NCBI RefSeq assembly: GCF_963169125.1
Contig: NC_084798.1
Coordinates: 174,311,980-174,375,979 of the forward strand
Direction: 5' to 3'
Origin: Humulus lupulus
Taxonomy: Eukaryota > Streptophyta > Magnoliopsida > Rosales > Cannabaceae
DNA length: 64,000 nucleotides
Shown: piece by piece, positions 43,347 to 54,863 of the stretch
How the letters are laid out: every line of letters begins with the position of its first letter
Position numbering within the stretch: the first letter of the stretch is position 1
Notes under the pieces: model-generated
Seen by the model: only the letters and a program-made list of their open reading frames with translations
What the model was told of the DNA's origin: nothing
Database searches by the model: none
Program-made: the position numbers and the translations under genes

Positions 43347-45692
43347 TGTAACGACCCAAATTCGCTAATAAGGCTTAAGGGCCTTGATTAGCATGCCTGG
43401 AGGGCATAATGGAGATTACGTGTGATTTTAGTGATTAAGATGTATAATTATGATTTAAAGCATGTTATATGATTACTTGAGTACTTGAGATGCATGACTA
43501 TGCGTGTTTGTATGCATGTAGGCCCAGATTAGGGTAGAAGGGCATAATCGTAATTTTGGCCATTAAGGGCATAACTGCTTTGATATATGTGATAATTGTT
43601 GAGACCACATTATTATGTGGATATATCTGCGATCTGTGACTCGAGACGATCCTAGTGAGCTAAGTAGCGGAAAAGTCATAGCGGGGATTTATACCCGGCT
43701 CGGGGTGAGCTCACGGGTGTAAATGGGAATTTAGTGGATGAGCTGGAGATTATTGTAACATTGAGGAATGCTATTGGTGATTAATTAGGTATCGGGAATT
43801 AAGCGGGAAATAATAGAGACATTCGAGGAAGTAGCGGGAATTAGGTAAAATGACTAAAATGCCCTTAAGTGGACTAAAGGATTAGAGTTAATTGGGAGGG
43901 CATAAAGGTCATTGGACTCTTAAGGATGGGTATTACTGAGGTTTTAAGTTAGTGGAATTTATAGAATATCAAGGAAGTCTGAAAAAGAAGGGAAAAGGAA
44001 GAGGGAAAACAGAGAGAGTTTCTCTAAAGTCGGTTTACACTTTCCTTCATCTGTTTCTTGAGAATTTCTGGAGTAAAGCTTAGAGGAGAGCTGGGATAAC
44101 TAAACATCAAGGATCTTGACCTAAGACTAAGGAATTAACAGAGGTTTAGCAGGGTTTCACCAACACTTGAGGTAAGGTTCTAGAGTTCATCCATTTCTGT
44201 TTCTGGTTTTTAAGTTGTGGTGCTTGAATTGAATTGAATGGAACTTTGGGGAATTCAGGCTTAGGGCTGAGGAGTAGCAAGAAAAGGGAGCCTAGGGATA
44301 GCTTGTGGGCGAAATTCTATCAAAGGTATGAATTCTAAGCTTTAGTTCTGATGTTCAGCTGGTTTATGTTGGGTTTTAGAGTTTGGAGGTGGCTATGGTG
44401 AATTTTGAGTTTGTGATTGCATGTGCTTGGATTTCAGATGGTTAGGGTGTTTGGGATGAGTGGAGTGTGGTCATGAGGTTGTTTTTAAGTTTGGGTAAGA
44501 GTTGGAAGAGGTTTGGTTGAGGTTGGCTCGAGAAAATCGCATAAGGGAAATTTTGGGTGTTGGGCTGTCTGTGACTAGCGCTACAGCGCTAGCCTTTGGG
44601 CGCTGTAGCGCTAGGCCATTTTGCTGGAAGGGTTTTGGCTTCTGTCTGTAGCGCTATAGCGCCCTCCCAAGAGCGTTGTAGCGCTACCCTGCCTTCTGAA
44701 GGGGATTTTAGGGTAATTTGCAAGGGTTTTTGACCTAAGGTTTGGGGTTTGGTTCCACCACCTTGTTTGGTGGAACTAGGTCATCCCGGGGGCTCGGGAT
44801 TGGCCCCAGGGCTAGGTTTTGAACTTGAGGGTTGATGTTGACTTTGGCCATGATTGTTTTTAGGTGAGCGCTAGGGCTCGAGTGGGATCGTGCTCAAGGT
44901 GTCGAAGGATTAAAGCTATTGAATTGAAAGGTAAGAAAACTGCACCCGAATGTATGGTTGTGAATGGGACTCAGTGCTCCCGAAAGTTGTATTGTGTCAT
45001 CGTTGGTATTATGCCAAGGGACACGTATAAGCAGTCTAAGAGTACCGCTCATGAGTTTAACGCACGGAGCGCGAATTGGCCATTGAGTGCCGGAAATAAA
45101 AGGATAACAGAGGGAGCTGCCTGTGAGCGCTAGCCCTGGTTATCGTCTGTGCATTATGTATTTGATGAGATGCTTAGTATATGAAATACTTGATTGATGA
45201 TACACTTGAGTTGATGAGATGCTATAAGTGTAATTCATTTGTTGCTAGTTGTTCATGCTCTGTTGTTTCTATGTTTTCTTGCTGGGCCTTGGCTCACGGG
45301 TGCTTTGTGGTGCAGGTAAGGGCAAGGGCAAGCTGGACCAGGCCTGAGGTGGAGAGCTCCGAGGTGAAATGTACATAGCCAGCCGTTCGATCACCACGGT
45401 CGAGAAGTGTGTCAGGACAGAGATTACCTAACAGCTCGCTTTTGCCTTAGTATGGCCAGTTGATGTATCTAAACGTTGTAACTTTTGTAAATGGCTTTTA
45501 AACTGTCAATTTTGGGGATCCCATGTACGTAAACAATGTTTAGTAATGAAAACGTACTTTTGAGACCAAAACACTTTTAACCCTAGTTCCTCTACTATTT
45601 CAGTAACACGCTTTTACTTTAATGACTTGATTAGCAAGTCTGGCACTTTATAAACACACAGTGTAACGGTCTTGGCTATCCAGGGCGTTACA
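43347..45692 (+). repeat. 5' LTR of element c
   Basis: Ends TGTAACGACCC and GGGCGTTACA. It contains perfect-arm hairpins (44575-44614). Small ORFs inside it (44864-45133, 45181-45378) have exact counterparts in the 3' LTR and are not genes. Confidence 0.97.
44575..44614. repeat. GC-rich hairpin in element c LTR
   Basis: Two perfect 15-base arms, CTAGCGCTACAGCGC (44575-44589) and its reverse complement (44600-44614), flank a 10-base loop. A second, imperfect palindromic cluster of TAGCGCTA motifs follows at 44648-44690. The same structure is in the 3' LTR (51880-51919). Confidence 0.9.
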
Positions 45693-45695
45693 ACT

Positions 45696-45707
45696 TGGTA
45701 TCAGAGC
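45696..45707 (+). other. Primer binding site of element c (initiator Met tRNA)
   Basis: TGGTATCAGAGC, the standard plant tRNA-iMet primer sequence, starts three bases after the 5' LTR. Confidence 0.95.
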
Positions 45708-46079
45708 GTCCTAGGTTTATGTGTCCTGAAGACTGGCTGGGTATGTACATTCGCTGCGGGAGACAAGCTCAACTCAGGGTTTGGTAACTGTATATGCATG
45801 ATTATGTGTTTAAATGATTTGAGTGAGATATGAATGTTGATATCTGTTTGATGAATAGGGAGCATGAGTTTCTGATAGGGCCTGGCCCTTGACTATTGCA
45901 TGATGTTATTGAGGCGTGCTTATTAGCATTGCTATGCATGTGGATGAATATCTGGATAAATTATTATACTTGCTTGCTTGTGAATGATTGGAGTTTCGGT
46001 GGTGGATTGTGGAGAGATTATTACCCTGTCATCTTAGCCTAATTGCCGAGTCGTTGTTTGCAGATTGACTTGAATAGAT
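45708..46079 (+). other. Leader of element c
   Basis: About 370 bp between primer site and gag start with no ORF of note. Unlike element a, there is no extra leader ORF. It probably holds packaging signals. Confidence 0.6.
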
Positions 46080-48278
46080 ATGCGTTCAAGGAAATCTACA
46101 CGACAAGCCGGCAGGTCCGGGGCTAGAGAGGATGATCAGGGTCCAACCCCTCCGCCAGTCCCTGAGAATTGGCAGCAGTTAATGGCAGAAATGCAAGCTA
46201 GGCTTCAGAGCCAAGATGAGTTGATTAGAATGTTGCAGCAAGCTCCATCTGGGAGTGTTGCCCCTGCTGGGCCACCGGCACTGGTACCTGTGGTACAACC
46301 TGTCGATGTTGGCAATAAAGTGGAACCGTTGTATGAGCGGTTCAGGAAGCAGCAGCCCCCGATCTTTGAGGGTGGGCCAGATCCACTAAAAGCTGAGCAG
46401 TGGATGACCTTGATTACCACTATACTTGATTATATGAAAGTAGAGGGACATGATAGGGTGGTCTGTGCCACTTATATGTTGAGAGAGGATGCCCTAATCT
46501 GGTGGGAGGTGGCGTCACAGACTAGAAATGTTGCTGCAATGACATGGGAGGAGTTTAGAGATTTGTTCAATCAGAAGTACTATAATGTTGCCGTCAGGGC
46601 AGCAAAGGTGAATGAGTTTGTGGGCCTTGTTCAGGGCAGTTTGACTGTTACGGAGTATGCCTTGAAATTTGATAGACTTGCAAAGTTTGCACCGGATCTT
46701 GTTCCTACCGATGCGACCAGGTTAGACAGATTTGTTAGAGGGCTAAATGTCATGATAGCCCGGGATGTAAGGATTACTACAGTTCCTGGGGTGACCACCT
46801 ATGCCCAAGCTGTGGAAAGGGCTCTGACTGCTGAGGAAGCAGAGAATAGGATTTGGAGAGATAGTGCAGCAAGAAGGGAGGGCCGTAGGCCGGTGCCTCC
46901 ATATTCTGGTTCTAGTAGAGGTGGAGGTATCAGTGATTTGAAGAGAAAGACTCCTGAAGCCCCAATTGCTCCTAGGTTTGATAAAGGAGGTCGGGGTATT
47001 CAGGGGGGCCGTCGGGGAGGCGGCGATTCGTGGAGGACTTACCCGGAATGCACAAGGTGCAAGAGACGCCATTTGGGCGAGTGTCAGGCTAAGGCCTGTT
47101 ATGTATGCGGGGTGGTGGGACACCTCAGAAAAGATTGCCCAACGGTGAAGAAGGGCGAGGCAGGGAAGGTGGACAGCTTGACTCCAGCTCGAGTGTTCAC
47201 TTTGACGCAGGCAGAGGCCGAGGCTAGTCCCTCGGTAGTGACAGGTCAGCTTTCTAGTGCTGGCACTTCTTTTACTGTTTTGATTGATTCTGGTGCTACG
47301 CATTCATTTGTTTCTGATAGGGTAATTGATAGATTGTGTAGACCTAGTGAGGTTAGAGCTTCAGGGTTTGGGACTATATTTCCTACGGGAGAGCTAGTGG
47401 TGTCTAGGAGATGGGTTAGGGCACTACCAGTGTTAGTTGATGGTAGAGAGTTGTCAGTGGACTTGATTGAGTTGAGTATGGAGGACTTTGACATGATTTT
47501 AGGTATGGATTGGCTGGTTAGATACGGAGCTACCATTGACTGTAGAAAGAAAATGGTGACTTTTGAGCCAGAGGGTGAGGATCCCTTCGTTTTTGTGGGA
47601 GCGGTGCGTGGACCCCGTGTACCCAGGATTTCTGCGTTGAGAGCCAGAGATTTGCTACAGGGTGGATGTATAGGCTTCTTGGCTAGTGTGGTAGATACCA
47701 CCAAGGTTTCACCAGTTGGACCGGAGGAGACCAGACTGGTTTGTGAGTTCTTGGATGTGTTTCCTGAGGATTTGCCTGGGTTGCCGCCGCGTAGGGAGAT
47801 TGAGTTTGTTATTGAGTTAGCACCAGGAACAGAGCCAGTGTCGAGGGCACCGTACAGGATGGCACCAGCGGAACTGAAAGAGTTAAAGATACAATTGCAG
47901 GAACTTCTGGATATAGGGTTCATCAGACCTAGTTATTCGCCATGGGGTGCTCCAGTTTTATTTGTTAAGAAGAAGGATGGGACTCTGAGAATGTGTATTG
48001 ACTATCGGGAACTGAATAAGTTAACAATTAAGAATAAGTATCCCCTACCGAGGATTGATGACTTGTTCGATCAGTTGCAGGGTAAGATGGTGTTCTCAAA
48101 GATTGATCTTCGATCTGGTTATCACCAGCTGAGGATCAAGGATGAGGACATGCCTAAGACAGCTTTCCGGACGCGTTATGGGCACTACGAGTTCTTGGTC
48201 ATGTCTTTTGGTTTGACCAATGCCCCAGCAGCCTTTATGGATTTAATGAACAGGGTATTCAAAGATTTTCTAGATTAG
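46080..48278 (+). CDS. Gag, protease and N-terminal half of RT of element c
   Basis: The 732-codon frame starts [18 protein letters not shown] at the first ATG after the leader. The Gag capsid region contains [31 protein letters not shown] and [19 protein letters not shown] zinc knuckle ([14 protein letters not shown]) lies near 47100. The aspartic protease carries [15 protein letters not shown] (about 47280). RT starts with [20 protein letters not shown] (about 47960) and includes [11 protein letters not shown] and [20 protein letters not shown]. The frame ends at TAG (48276-48278), a few residues before the catalytic FIDD. In the related elements this position codes for Lys or a similar residue, so a single recent substitution probably made the stop. 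Confidence 0.93.
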   Translation: MRSRKSTRQAGRSGAREDDQGPTPPPVPENWQQLMAEMQARLQSQDELIRMLQQAPSGSVAPAGPPALVPVVQPVDVGNKVEPLYERFRKQQPPIFEGGPDPLKAEQWMTLITTILDYMKVEGHDRVVCATYMLREDALIWWEVASQTRNVAAMTWEEFRDLFNQKYYNVAVRAAKVNEFVGLVQGSLTVTEYALKFDRLAKFAPDLVPTDATRLDRFVRGLNVMIARDVRITTVPGVTTYAQAVERALTAEEAENRIWRDSAARREGRRPVPPYSGSSRGGGISDLKRKTPEAPIAPRFDKGGRGIQGGRRGGGDSWRTYPECTRCKRRHLGECQAKACYVCGVVGHLRKDCPTVKKGEAGKVDSLTPARVFTLTQAEAEASPSVVTGQLSSAGTSFTVLIDSGATHSFVSDRVIDRLCRPSEVRASGFGTIFPTGELVVSRRWVRALPVLVDGRELSVDLIELSMEDFDMILGMDWLVRYGATIDCRKKMVTFEPEGEDPFVFVGAVRGPRVPRISALRARDLLQGGCIGFLASVVDTTKVSPVGPEETRLVCEFLDVFPEDLPGLPPRREIEFVIELAPGTEPVSRAPYRMAPAELKELKIQLQELLDIGFIRPSYSPWGAPVLFVKKKDGTLRMCIDYRELNKLTIKNKYPLPRIDDLFDQLQGKMVFSKIDLRSGYHQLRIKDEDMPKTAFRTRYGHYEFLVMSFGLTNAPAAFMDLMNRVFKDFLD

Positions 48279-50615
48279 TTTGTTATAGTCTTCATCGATG
48301 ACATCCTGGTGTATTCCGGTTCAGAGGCAGAGCACGAGTTTCATCTTCGATTGGTTCTTCAGAGGTTGAGGGAGCATCAGTTGTATGCTAAGTTTAAGAA
48401 GTGCGAGTTCTGGTTACCTGAAGTGACATTCCTTGGACACATTATAGGTGCAGATGGGATTAAAGTAGATCCGTCTAAGATAGAAGCAGTTAGAGATTGG
48501 CCGAGGCCAAGGAACGCCTCAGAAGTGCGAAGTTTCCTTGGTTTGGCAGGCTACTACAGGCGGTTCATAGAGGGCTTCTCGAAGATAGCAGCACCGATGA
48601 CAGAATTGACAAGAAAGAATCTAAAGTTCATTTGGTCAGACAAGTGTGAGGGCAGTTTCCAGGAGTTGAAACGACGACTTATTACAGCGCCAGTGTTGAG
48701 TTTGCCTTCGGGGGAAGGGAAGTTTGTGGTATACTGTGATGCGTCAAGGTTGGGTTTAGGCTGTGTGCTGATGCAGAATGAGAAGGTGATAGCTTATGCA
48801 TCACGACAGATGAAGGAGTATGAGCAGCGGTATCCTACTCATGACTTGGAGCTGGCAGCAGTGGTTTTTGCTCTGAAGATTTGGCGGCATTATCTTTATG
48901 GGGAGAAGTGCGAGGTGTACACCGACCATAAGAGCCTGAAATATTTCTTTACGCAGAAGGACCTGAATATGAGACAGAGGCGTTGGTTGGAGTTGGTGAA
49001 AGATTATGATTGTGATATTCTTTACCATCCAGGAAAAGCCAATGTGGTGGCTGATGCATTGAGCCGCCGATGTCCAGGTCAGTTGTACAGCTCCGTTCAG
49101 ATCTCAAGGGAGTTAGCTGATGAGATGGTTAGAGCGGGGATAGAATTGGTAGTGGGCCAGTTGGCCAACATTACTCTACAGTCGACCTTGCTAGAGCGGA
49201 TCAGAGAGGGGCAGTTGACAGACGCTCAGCTACAGGGAGTTAGAGAGGATGTTTTAGCAGGAATAGCTAAGGACTATTCTGTTTCAGAGGTTGGCTTACT
49301 TCGGTATCAGGGGCGGATTTGTGTTCCAGCTGACGAGGGGATTAGACGAGAAATATTAGATGAGTCTCATACGACGCCGTACTCGCTTCACCCGGGTACC
49401 ACGAAGATGTATCAGGATTTACGGACTTTGTATTGGTGGCCCAGGATGAAGAAGGATGTAGTAGAGTACGTTGCCAGATGCTTAACCTGTCAACAGGTGA
49501 AAGCTGAGCATCAGCGACCAGCAGGGTTGCTTCAGCCTTTGGGTATTCCTGAGTGGAAATGGGAGGATATTACTATGGATTTTGTAGGAGGTCTACCCCG
49601 GACAGTAGGGTTTCATGATTCAATATGGGTTATAGTGGATAGATACACCAAGTCAGCCCATTTCCTTCCAGTGAGGTCAACTTATACTGTGGATCAGCAC
49701 GCTGAGTTGTACGTGAAAGAGATCGTACGTCTCCATGGGGTTCCTAAGTCGATTGTGTCAGACCGAGATCCTATCTTCACTTCCAAGTTTTGGGGAGGTC
49801 TGCAGAAAGCTTTGGGGACTCAGTTGAAGTTTAGTACAGCTTTTCATCCTCAGACTGATGGACAGTCTGAGAGGACGATTCAGGTATTGGAGGATATGCT
49901 CAGAGCCTGTGTGATTGATTTTGAGGGTTCATGGAGTAAGTACCTTCCGTTGATTGAGTTCTCGTACAATAATAGTTATCAGTCAACAACTGGAGTGGCT
50001 CCCTATGAGATGTTATATGGGAGAAAGTGTAGATCACCCATTCATTGGGATGAGATGGGTGAGAGGAGATATTTGGGGCCAGATATGGTTCAGAAGACAA
50101 GTGAGGCCATAGAGAAGATTCGGGCTAGAATGCTCGCTTCACAGAGTAGACAGAAAAGCTACGCTGATCCTAAGTGCAGAGACGTGGAGTTTCAGGTTGG
50201 TGATCACGTCTTTCTTCGAGTTTCACCTCTGCGAGGGGTGAGGAGATTTGGTAAGAAGGGCAAGCTAAGCCCTAGGTTCATTGGACCATTCGAGATCCTG
50301 GAAAGGATTGGTCAGGTGGCTTACAGGTTAGCTTTGCCACCATCATTGTCTGGAGTTCATGACGTGTTCCATGTCTCCATGCTTCGGAAATATGTCTCAG
50401 ATGTGACTCATGTGTTGAGGCATGAAGATTTGGAGTTACAGGCAGATTTGGCTTATGAAGAGCAACCGGTTCAGATCTTGGATCGGAAAGATAAAGTATT
50501 GCGGAATAAGACGATCCCTCTGGTTAAAATACTATGGAGGAATGCTAAGGTCGAGGAGGCAACCTGGGAGCTTGAGACAGCGATGCGGGATCAGTATCCC
50601 GAGTTGTTCAGGTAA
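48279..50615 (+). CDS. C-terminal RT, RNase H, integrase and chromodomain of element c
   Basis: Continues in the same frame after the TAG with [13 protein letters not shown] (active site, 48279-48317). Then [19 protein letters not shown], RNase H ([16 protein letters not shown]), the integrase zinc site ([33 protein letters not shown]) and the DDE core ([43 protein letters not shown]). The C-terminal [19 protein letters not shown] and [13 protein letters not shown] motifs follow. The last ~55 residues ([32 protein letters not shown]) are a degenerate chromodomain, as in Tekay/Del elements, thought to guide integration to chromatin. It is intact throughout but needs the stop upstream to be bypassed. 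Confidence 0.93.
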   Translation, partial: FVIVFIDDILVYSGSEAEHEFHLRLVLQRLREHQLYAKFKKCEFWLPEVTFLGHIIGADGIKVDPSKIEAVRDWPRPRNASEVRSFLGLAGYYRRFIEGFSKIAAPMTELTRKNLKFIWSDKCEGSFQELKRRLITAPVLSLPSGEGKFVVYCDASRLGLGCVLMQNEKVIAYASRQMKEYEQRYPTHDLELAAVVFALKIWRHYLYGEKCEVYTDHKSLKYFFTQKDLNMRQRRWLELVKDYDCDILYHPGKANVVADALSRRCPGQLYSSVQISRELADEMVRAGIELVVGQLANITLQSTLLERIREGQLTDAQLQGVREDVLAGIAKDYSVSEVGLLRYQGRICVPADEGIRREILDESHTTPYSLHPGTTKMYQDLRTLYWWPRMKKDVVEYVARCLTCQQVKAEHQRPAGLLQPLGIPEWKWEDITMDFVGGLPRTVGFHDSIWVIVDRYTKSAHFLPVRSTYTVDQHAELYVKEIVRLHGVPKSIVSDRDPIFTSKFWGGLQKALGTQLKFSTAFHPQTDGQSERTIQVLEDMLRACVIDFEGSWSKYLPLIEFSYNNSYQSTTGVAPYEMLYGRKCRSPIHWDEMGERRYLGPDMVQKTSEAIEKIRARMLASQSRQKSYADPKCRDVEFQVGDHVFLRVSPLRGVRRFGKKGKLSPRFIGPFEILERIGQVAYRLALPPSLSGVHDVFHVSMLRKYVSDVTHVLRHEDLELQADLAYEEQPVQILDRKDKVLRNKTIPLVKILWRNAKVEEATWELETAMRDQYPELFR

Positions 50616-50638
50616 ATTTCGAGGACGAAATTCTTATT

Positions 50639-50650
50639 AGGAGGGGATAG
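50639..50650 (+). other. Polypurine tract of element c
   Basis: AGGAGGGGATAG lies one base before the 3' LTR start TGTAACGACCC, after the common post-pol sequence AATTTCGAGGACGAAATTC. Confidence 0.9.
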
Positions 50651-50651
50651 T

Positions 50652-52997
50652 TGTAACGACCCAAATTCGCTAATAAGGCTTAAGGGCCTTGATTAGCATG
50701 CCTGGAGGGCATAATGAAGATTACGTGTGATTTTAGTGATTAAGATGTATAATTATGATTTAAAGCATGTTATATGATTACTTGAGTACTTGAGATGCAT
50801 GACTATGCGTGTTTGTATGCATGTAGGCCCAGATTAGGGTAGAAGGGCATAATCGTAATTTTGGCCATTAAGGGCATAACTGCTTTGATATATGTGATAA
50901 TTGTTGAGACCACATTATTATGTGGATATATCTGCGATCTGTGACTCGAGACGATCCTAGTGAGCTAAGTAGCGGAAAAGTCATAGCGGGGATTTATACC
51001 CGGCTCGGGGTGAGCTCACGGGTGTAAATGGGAATTTAGTGGATGAGCTGGAGATTATTGTAACATTGAGGAATGCTATTGGTGATTAATTAGGTATCGG
51101 GAATTAAGCGGGAAATAATAGAGACATTCGAGGAAGTAGCGGGAATTAGGTAAAATGACTAAAATGCCCTTAAGTGGACTAAAGGATTAGAGTTAATTGG
51201 GAGGGCATAAAGGTCATTGGACTCTTAAGGATGGGTATTACTGAGGTTTTAAGTTAGTGGAATTTATAGAATATCAAGGAAGTCTGAAAAAGAAGGGAAA
51301 AGGAAGAGGGAAAACAGAGAGAGTTTCTCTAAAGTCGGTTTACACTTTCCTTCATCTGTTTCTTGAGAATTTCTGGAGTAAAGCTTAGAGGAGAGCTGGG
51401 ATAACTAAACATCAAGGATCTTGACCTAAGACTAAGGAATTGACAGAGGTTTAGCAGGGTTTCACCAACACTTGAGGTAAGGTTCTAGAGTTCATCCATT
51501 TCTGTTTCTGGTTTTTAAGTTGTGGTGCTTGAATTGAATTGAATGGAACTTTGGGGAATTCAGGCTTAGGGCTGAGGAGTAGCAAGCAAAGGGAGCCTAG
51601 GGATAGCTTGTGGGCGAAATTCTATCAAAGGTATGAATTCTAAGCTTTAGTTCTGATGTTCAGCTGGTTTATGTTGGGTTTTAGAGTTTGGAGGTGGCTA
51701 TGGTGAATTTTGAGTTTGTGATTGCATGTGCTTGGATTTCAGATGGTTAGGGTGTTTGGGATGAGTGGAGTGTGGTCATGAGGTTGTTTTTAAGTTTGGG
51801 TAAGAGTTGGAAGAGGTTTGGTTGAGGTTGGCTCGAGAAAATCGCATAAGGGAAATTTTGGGTGTTGGGCTGTCTGTGACTAGCGCTACAGCGCTAGCCT
51901 TTGGGCGCTGTAGCGCTAGGCCATTTTGCTGGAAGGGTTTTGGCTTCTGTCTGTAGCGCTATAGCGCCCTCCCAAGAGCGTTGTAGCGCTACCCTGCCTT
52001 CTGAAGGGGATTTTAGGGTAATTTGTAAGGGTTTTTGACCTAAGGTTTGGGGTTTGGTTCCACCACCTTGTTTGGTGGAACTAGGTCATCCCGGGGGCTC
52101 GGGATTGGCCCCGGGGCTAGGTTTTGAACTTGAGGGTTGATGTTGACTTTGGCCATGATTGTGTTTAGGTGAGCGCTAGGGCTCGAGTGGGATCGTGCTC
52201 AAGGTGTCGAAGGATTAAAGCTATTGAATTGAAAGGTAAGAAAACTGCACCCGAATGTATGGTTGTGAATGGGACTAAGTGCTCCCGAAAGTTGTATTGT
52301 GTCATCGTTGGTATTATGCCAAGGGACACGTATAAGCGGTCTAAGAGTACCGCTCATGAGTTTAGCGCACGGAGCGCGAATTGGCCATTGAGTGCCGGAA
52401 ATAAAAGGATAACAGAGGGAGCTGCCTGTGAGCGCTAGCCCTGGTTATCGTCTGTGCATTATGTATTTGATGAGATGCTTAGTATATGAAATACTTGATT
52501 GATGATACACTTGAGTTGATGAGATGCTATAAGTGTAATTCATTTGTTGCTAGTTGTTCATGCTCTGTTGTTTCTATGTTTTCTTGCTGGGCCTTGGCTC
52601 ACGGGTGCTTTGTGGTGCAGGTAAGGGCAAGGGCAAGCTGGACCAGGCCTGAGGTGGAGAGCTCCGAGGTGAAATGTACATAGCCAGCCGTTCGATCACC
52701 ACGGTCGAGAAGTGTGTCAGGACAGAGATTACCTAACAGCTCGCTTTTGCCTTAGTATGGCCAGTTGATGTATCTAAACGTTGTAACTTTTGTAAATGGC
52801 TTTTAAACTGTCAATTTTGGGGATCCCATGTACGTAAACAATGTTTAGTAATGAAAACGTACTTTTGAGACCAAAACACTTTTAACCCTAGTTCCTCTAC
52901 TATTTCAGTAACACGCTTTTACTTTAATGACTTGATTAGCAAGTCTGGCACTTTATAAACACACAGTGTAACGGTCTTGGCTATCCAGGGCGTTACA
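50652..52997 (+). repeat. 3' LTR of element c
   Basis: 2346 bp, same length as the 5' LTR with about 9 substitutions and no indel that I can see. Ends GGGCGTTACA and is followed by the CAAAG duplication. Confidence 0.97.
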
Positions 52998-53002
52998 CAA
53001 AG

Positions 53003-54110
53003 TTTCCTCTATTTCTATAACATATCCAAAATTCATATGTATTTACAATTTCAACATAAACAAACATAATTATTGCATATATTAACCTATAAAACATGTT
53101 CAATTAATATATTAATCTTAAAAAAAATATTGGGCAGAGTTTCCTCTGTTTTTATAGCATATCCCAAGTTATCTACCTATAAATTCACATCAAACAAAAC
53201 ATATAACAAACAACATGCATGTTCTCAACCATAAGCCACCGCAACACACACAGAATTCGTAGAACCTACTTCACTAAGACACACATGTTCTCAACCTTCT
53301 GTTATCTCTGCATCACACAATTTAATCTCGAACCTACTTCACTACGGATGAATATCTAATATATCCAAACTCCTCTGACAATAGTTTGTAAATATAAAAA
53401 AAATAAGTAGTAATTATTACTCACCTTCAAAATTAATCTTCAACAATTTCAACACACCTCAAATTCAAACAAATATTTCCTACAATAAAAGTTTAAACAT
53501 TTGTTAGTAAATATATGGTAATTGAATTGATCCTAAGATAATATAATTAACAAAAATAAACTTTTAAAAAAATTTATTATGTAAATAATATAAAAAATTA
53601 TGTAAGAAATAATATTATAATATAAAAAATTATGTAAAATACAATACATTCTAAAGATTTAACATAATTAATATTAACTTTATTAAAAAAAAACCAATAA
53701 ATTAGGTAGATAATATAAAAATACCCCAAAATGGAAATATGTATTAAAAAAAATCAAGTTTTAGTGATCAATACATGTTTTGAACAATAAAAATGTCTTC
53801 TAATCCTATATAAACTTTCAAAAATATTAGAAAAAAACTTGAAAATCACCCTATAAACATACATTGAAACCCCATTAAAATCACTCAATATTTCGTCATT
53901 TTTTTCCCTAAAACTTCAAAATATATCAATATTAGGTATATTTACATGATTTAAAGCTTATATATGCAAGAAAATGAAGAAGAAGAAAAACTAACTAAAA
54001 TGGAGAAAATGGGGCTTACCCGTGGCTGGGGACGAAGGTGGAGTTGCTGCTTCGTGTTTTAACAAATGAGGGAAGTGAGGGGAAGTTAGGGTCTCGGGTA
54101 GTTTTTGGAT
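53003..54110. other. CACTA right arm: repeats and probable 5' untranslated region
   Basis: AT-rich sequence holding the second copy of the internal direct repeat (53128-53390). On the minus strand a splice-donor-like GGTAAGC lies at about 54013-54019, which could end a first, non-coding exon of the TNP2 transcript. No protein gene is visible; the 72-codon frame at 53991-54209 looks incidental. Confidence 0.55.
53128..53390. repeat. CACTA internal direct repeat, copy 2
   Basis: Matches 23226-23475 in the same orientation, sharing CAACATGCATGTTCTCAACC and GAACCTACTTCACTA blocks. The original spacing within the empty CACTA element was several kb. Confidence 0.85.
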
Positions 54111-54325
54111 GGGGCAGGGTTTCTCCGTGGTTATATAGTCAAAAACGCAGAGAAAAGTCCCCACCTTCCTCAACCTTAAACCTTTACACTGCATTTTTTT
54201 TAATCGCAATAAAATAGGACGCGGGTATTAAATGTGATTTTTTAGACTCATTCAAACCTTTTCTCTGCGCTTTTTCTTTAAGGTTGAAAAAAAAGCACAG
54301 AGAAAGCCTATATTTTGTAGTAGTG
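54111..54325 (-). repeat. Right terminal inverted repeat and subterminal repeats of CACTA
   Basis: Contains TTTCTCCGTGGTT (54119), AACGCAGAGAAAA (54145), TTTCTCTGCGC (54261) and GCACAGAGAAAGCC (54295), the same motif family as the left end, then the terminal repeat ending GTAGTAGTG at 54325. Confidence 0.85.
54131..54140 (-). promoter_or_regulatory. TATA box for CACTA genes
   Basis: The minus strand reads GACTATATAACCACGG between two subterminal motifs, about 190 bp inside the right end and pointing towards the TNP2-like gene. In En/Spm the transposase-binding motifs overlap the promoter region in the same way. Confidence 0.55.
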
Positions 54326-54863
54326 AGTAGCACACACTGGACCTCTGCCCTAGTCGAGCATAGTGCACTCTCCAATGCTTGCATGCTAACAAGTCCCACG
54401 AATGATTTCCTGTGCCATCTCGCGTTGAGACTCGTGGCCATGGCACACCACGATGTCTCTCGGAGGTTTGGGCCACGTTCCATGTAAGCGGCATCCCGGC
54501 AAGCCAAGGGAACCATACCCATAAACCTCTGGCAGGACACTTCGATGCACTACTGGGATGACCTGGTAATGTCCATGACTACTCCTATTCATGGAGACAT
54601 ATGAGTCCCCTTGTGATCCTCATATGCCTGCCCTACTAGCCATCTTAACTTGTATTAGCTCACTTGACGCACCTGCGCCAAGGGGTGGTGGAGAGCTGAC
54701 ACCAGGTGCTCCCCCTACAAAGAGCTTTCAGAGTTTTTAGCCTTCTACCAGGAACATATATGATTTTTTCTTAGGAGACATATTTGAATCTCAGCTCGCC
54801 AATTCTTTGAATCTCCCAAATCTTATTGCACCATTGTGTTCATTGACCCTTCAATATGGAACC
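54326..54863 (-). repeat. 5' LTR of Y, second piece
   Basis: Starts with the right-hand copy of the AGT duplication and aligns with 5845-6382 of the left Y LTR. It ends with the duplication GAACC (54859-54863) where W is inserted. Confidence 0.88.

Larger units (their letters stand above)
43347..52997 (+). mobile_element. Element c: young, nearly intact Tekay-like Ty3/gypsy retrotransposon
   Basis: Both LTRs are exactly 2346 bp (43347-45692, 50652-52997) and differ at about 9 sites by eye. The 5-bp duplication CAAAG is perfect (43342-43346, 52998-53002). The primer site, gag-pol frame, degenerate C-terminal chromodomain and polypurine tract are all in place. The only coding lesion I see is one TAG at 48276-48278. 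It is the youngest complete element here. It lies just upstream of the TNP2-like gene start within the CACTA element. Confidence 0.97.
12208..54325 (-). mobile_element. CACTA (En/Spm) DNA transposon carrying three nested retrotransposons
   Basis: The left end is CACTACTACAAAAAAGGC. The right end, reverse complemented, is CACTACTACAAAATATAGGC. The 3-bp duplication AGT flanks it (12205-12207, 54326-54328), and the empty site survives in the partner Y LTR at 5845-5847. Subtracting elements a, b and c with their duplications leaves about 8.2 kb, a normal size for an autonomous-type CACTA element. Both element genes, TNP2-like and Transposase_24/Ulp1-like, are on the minus strand and read from the right end. 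Both have stops, so the copy is not autonomous now. Confidence 0.96.

Noticed and set aside
44864..45378. Two ORFs of 89 and 65 codons, repeated at 52169-52683
   Set aside because: They lie in the LTRs of element c. Their conservation only reflects the LTRs being recent copies of each other.
45696..45707. Possible tRNA gene similarity at tRNA-iMet-like sequences (also 11718, 21179, 60738)
   Set aside because: Only the 12-13 bases complementary to the tRNA 3' end are present, next to LTR ends. These are primer binding sites.
48276..48278. Programmed stop readthrough in element c
   Set aside because: The position, inside RT next to the active site, is not a gag/pol boundary and related elements have sense codons nearby. 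A point mutation is simpler.
53991..54592. Minus ORFs around the CACTA right end
   Set aside because: They straddle the transposon boundary and the Y LTR and have no domain similarity. Part of the region is better read as the CACTA promoter and leader.
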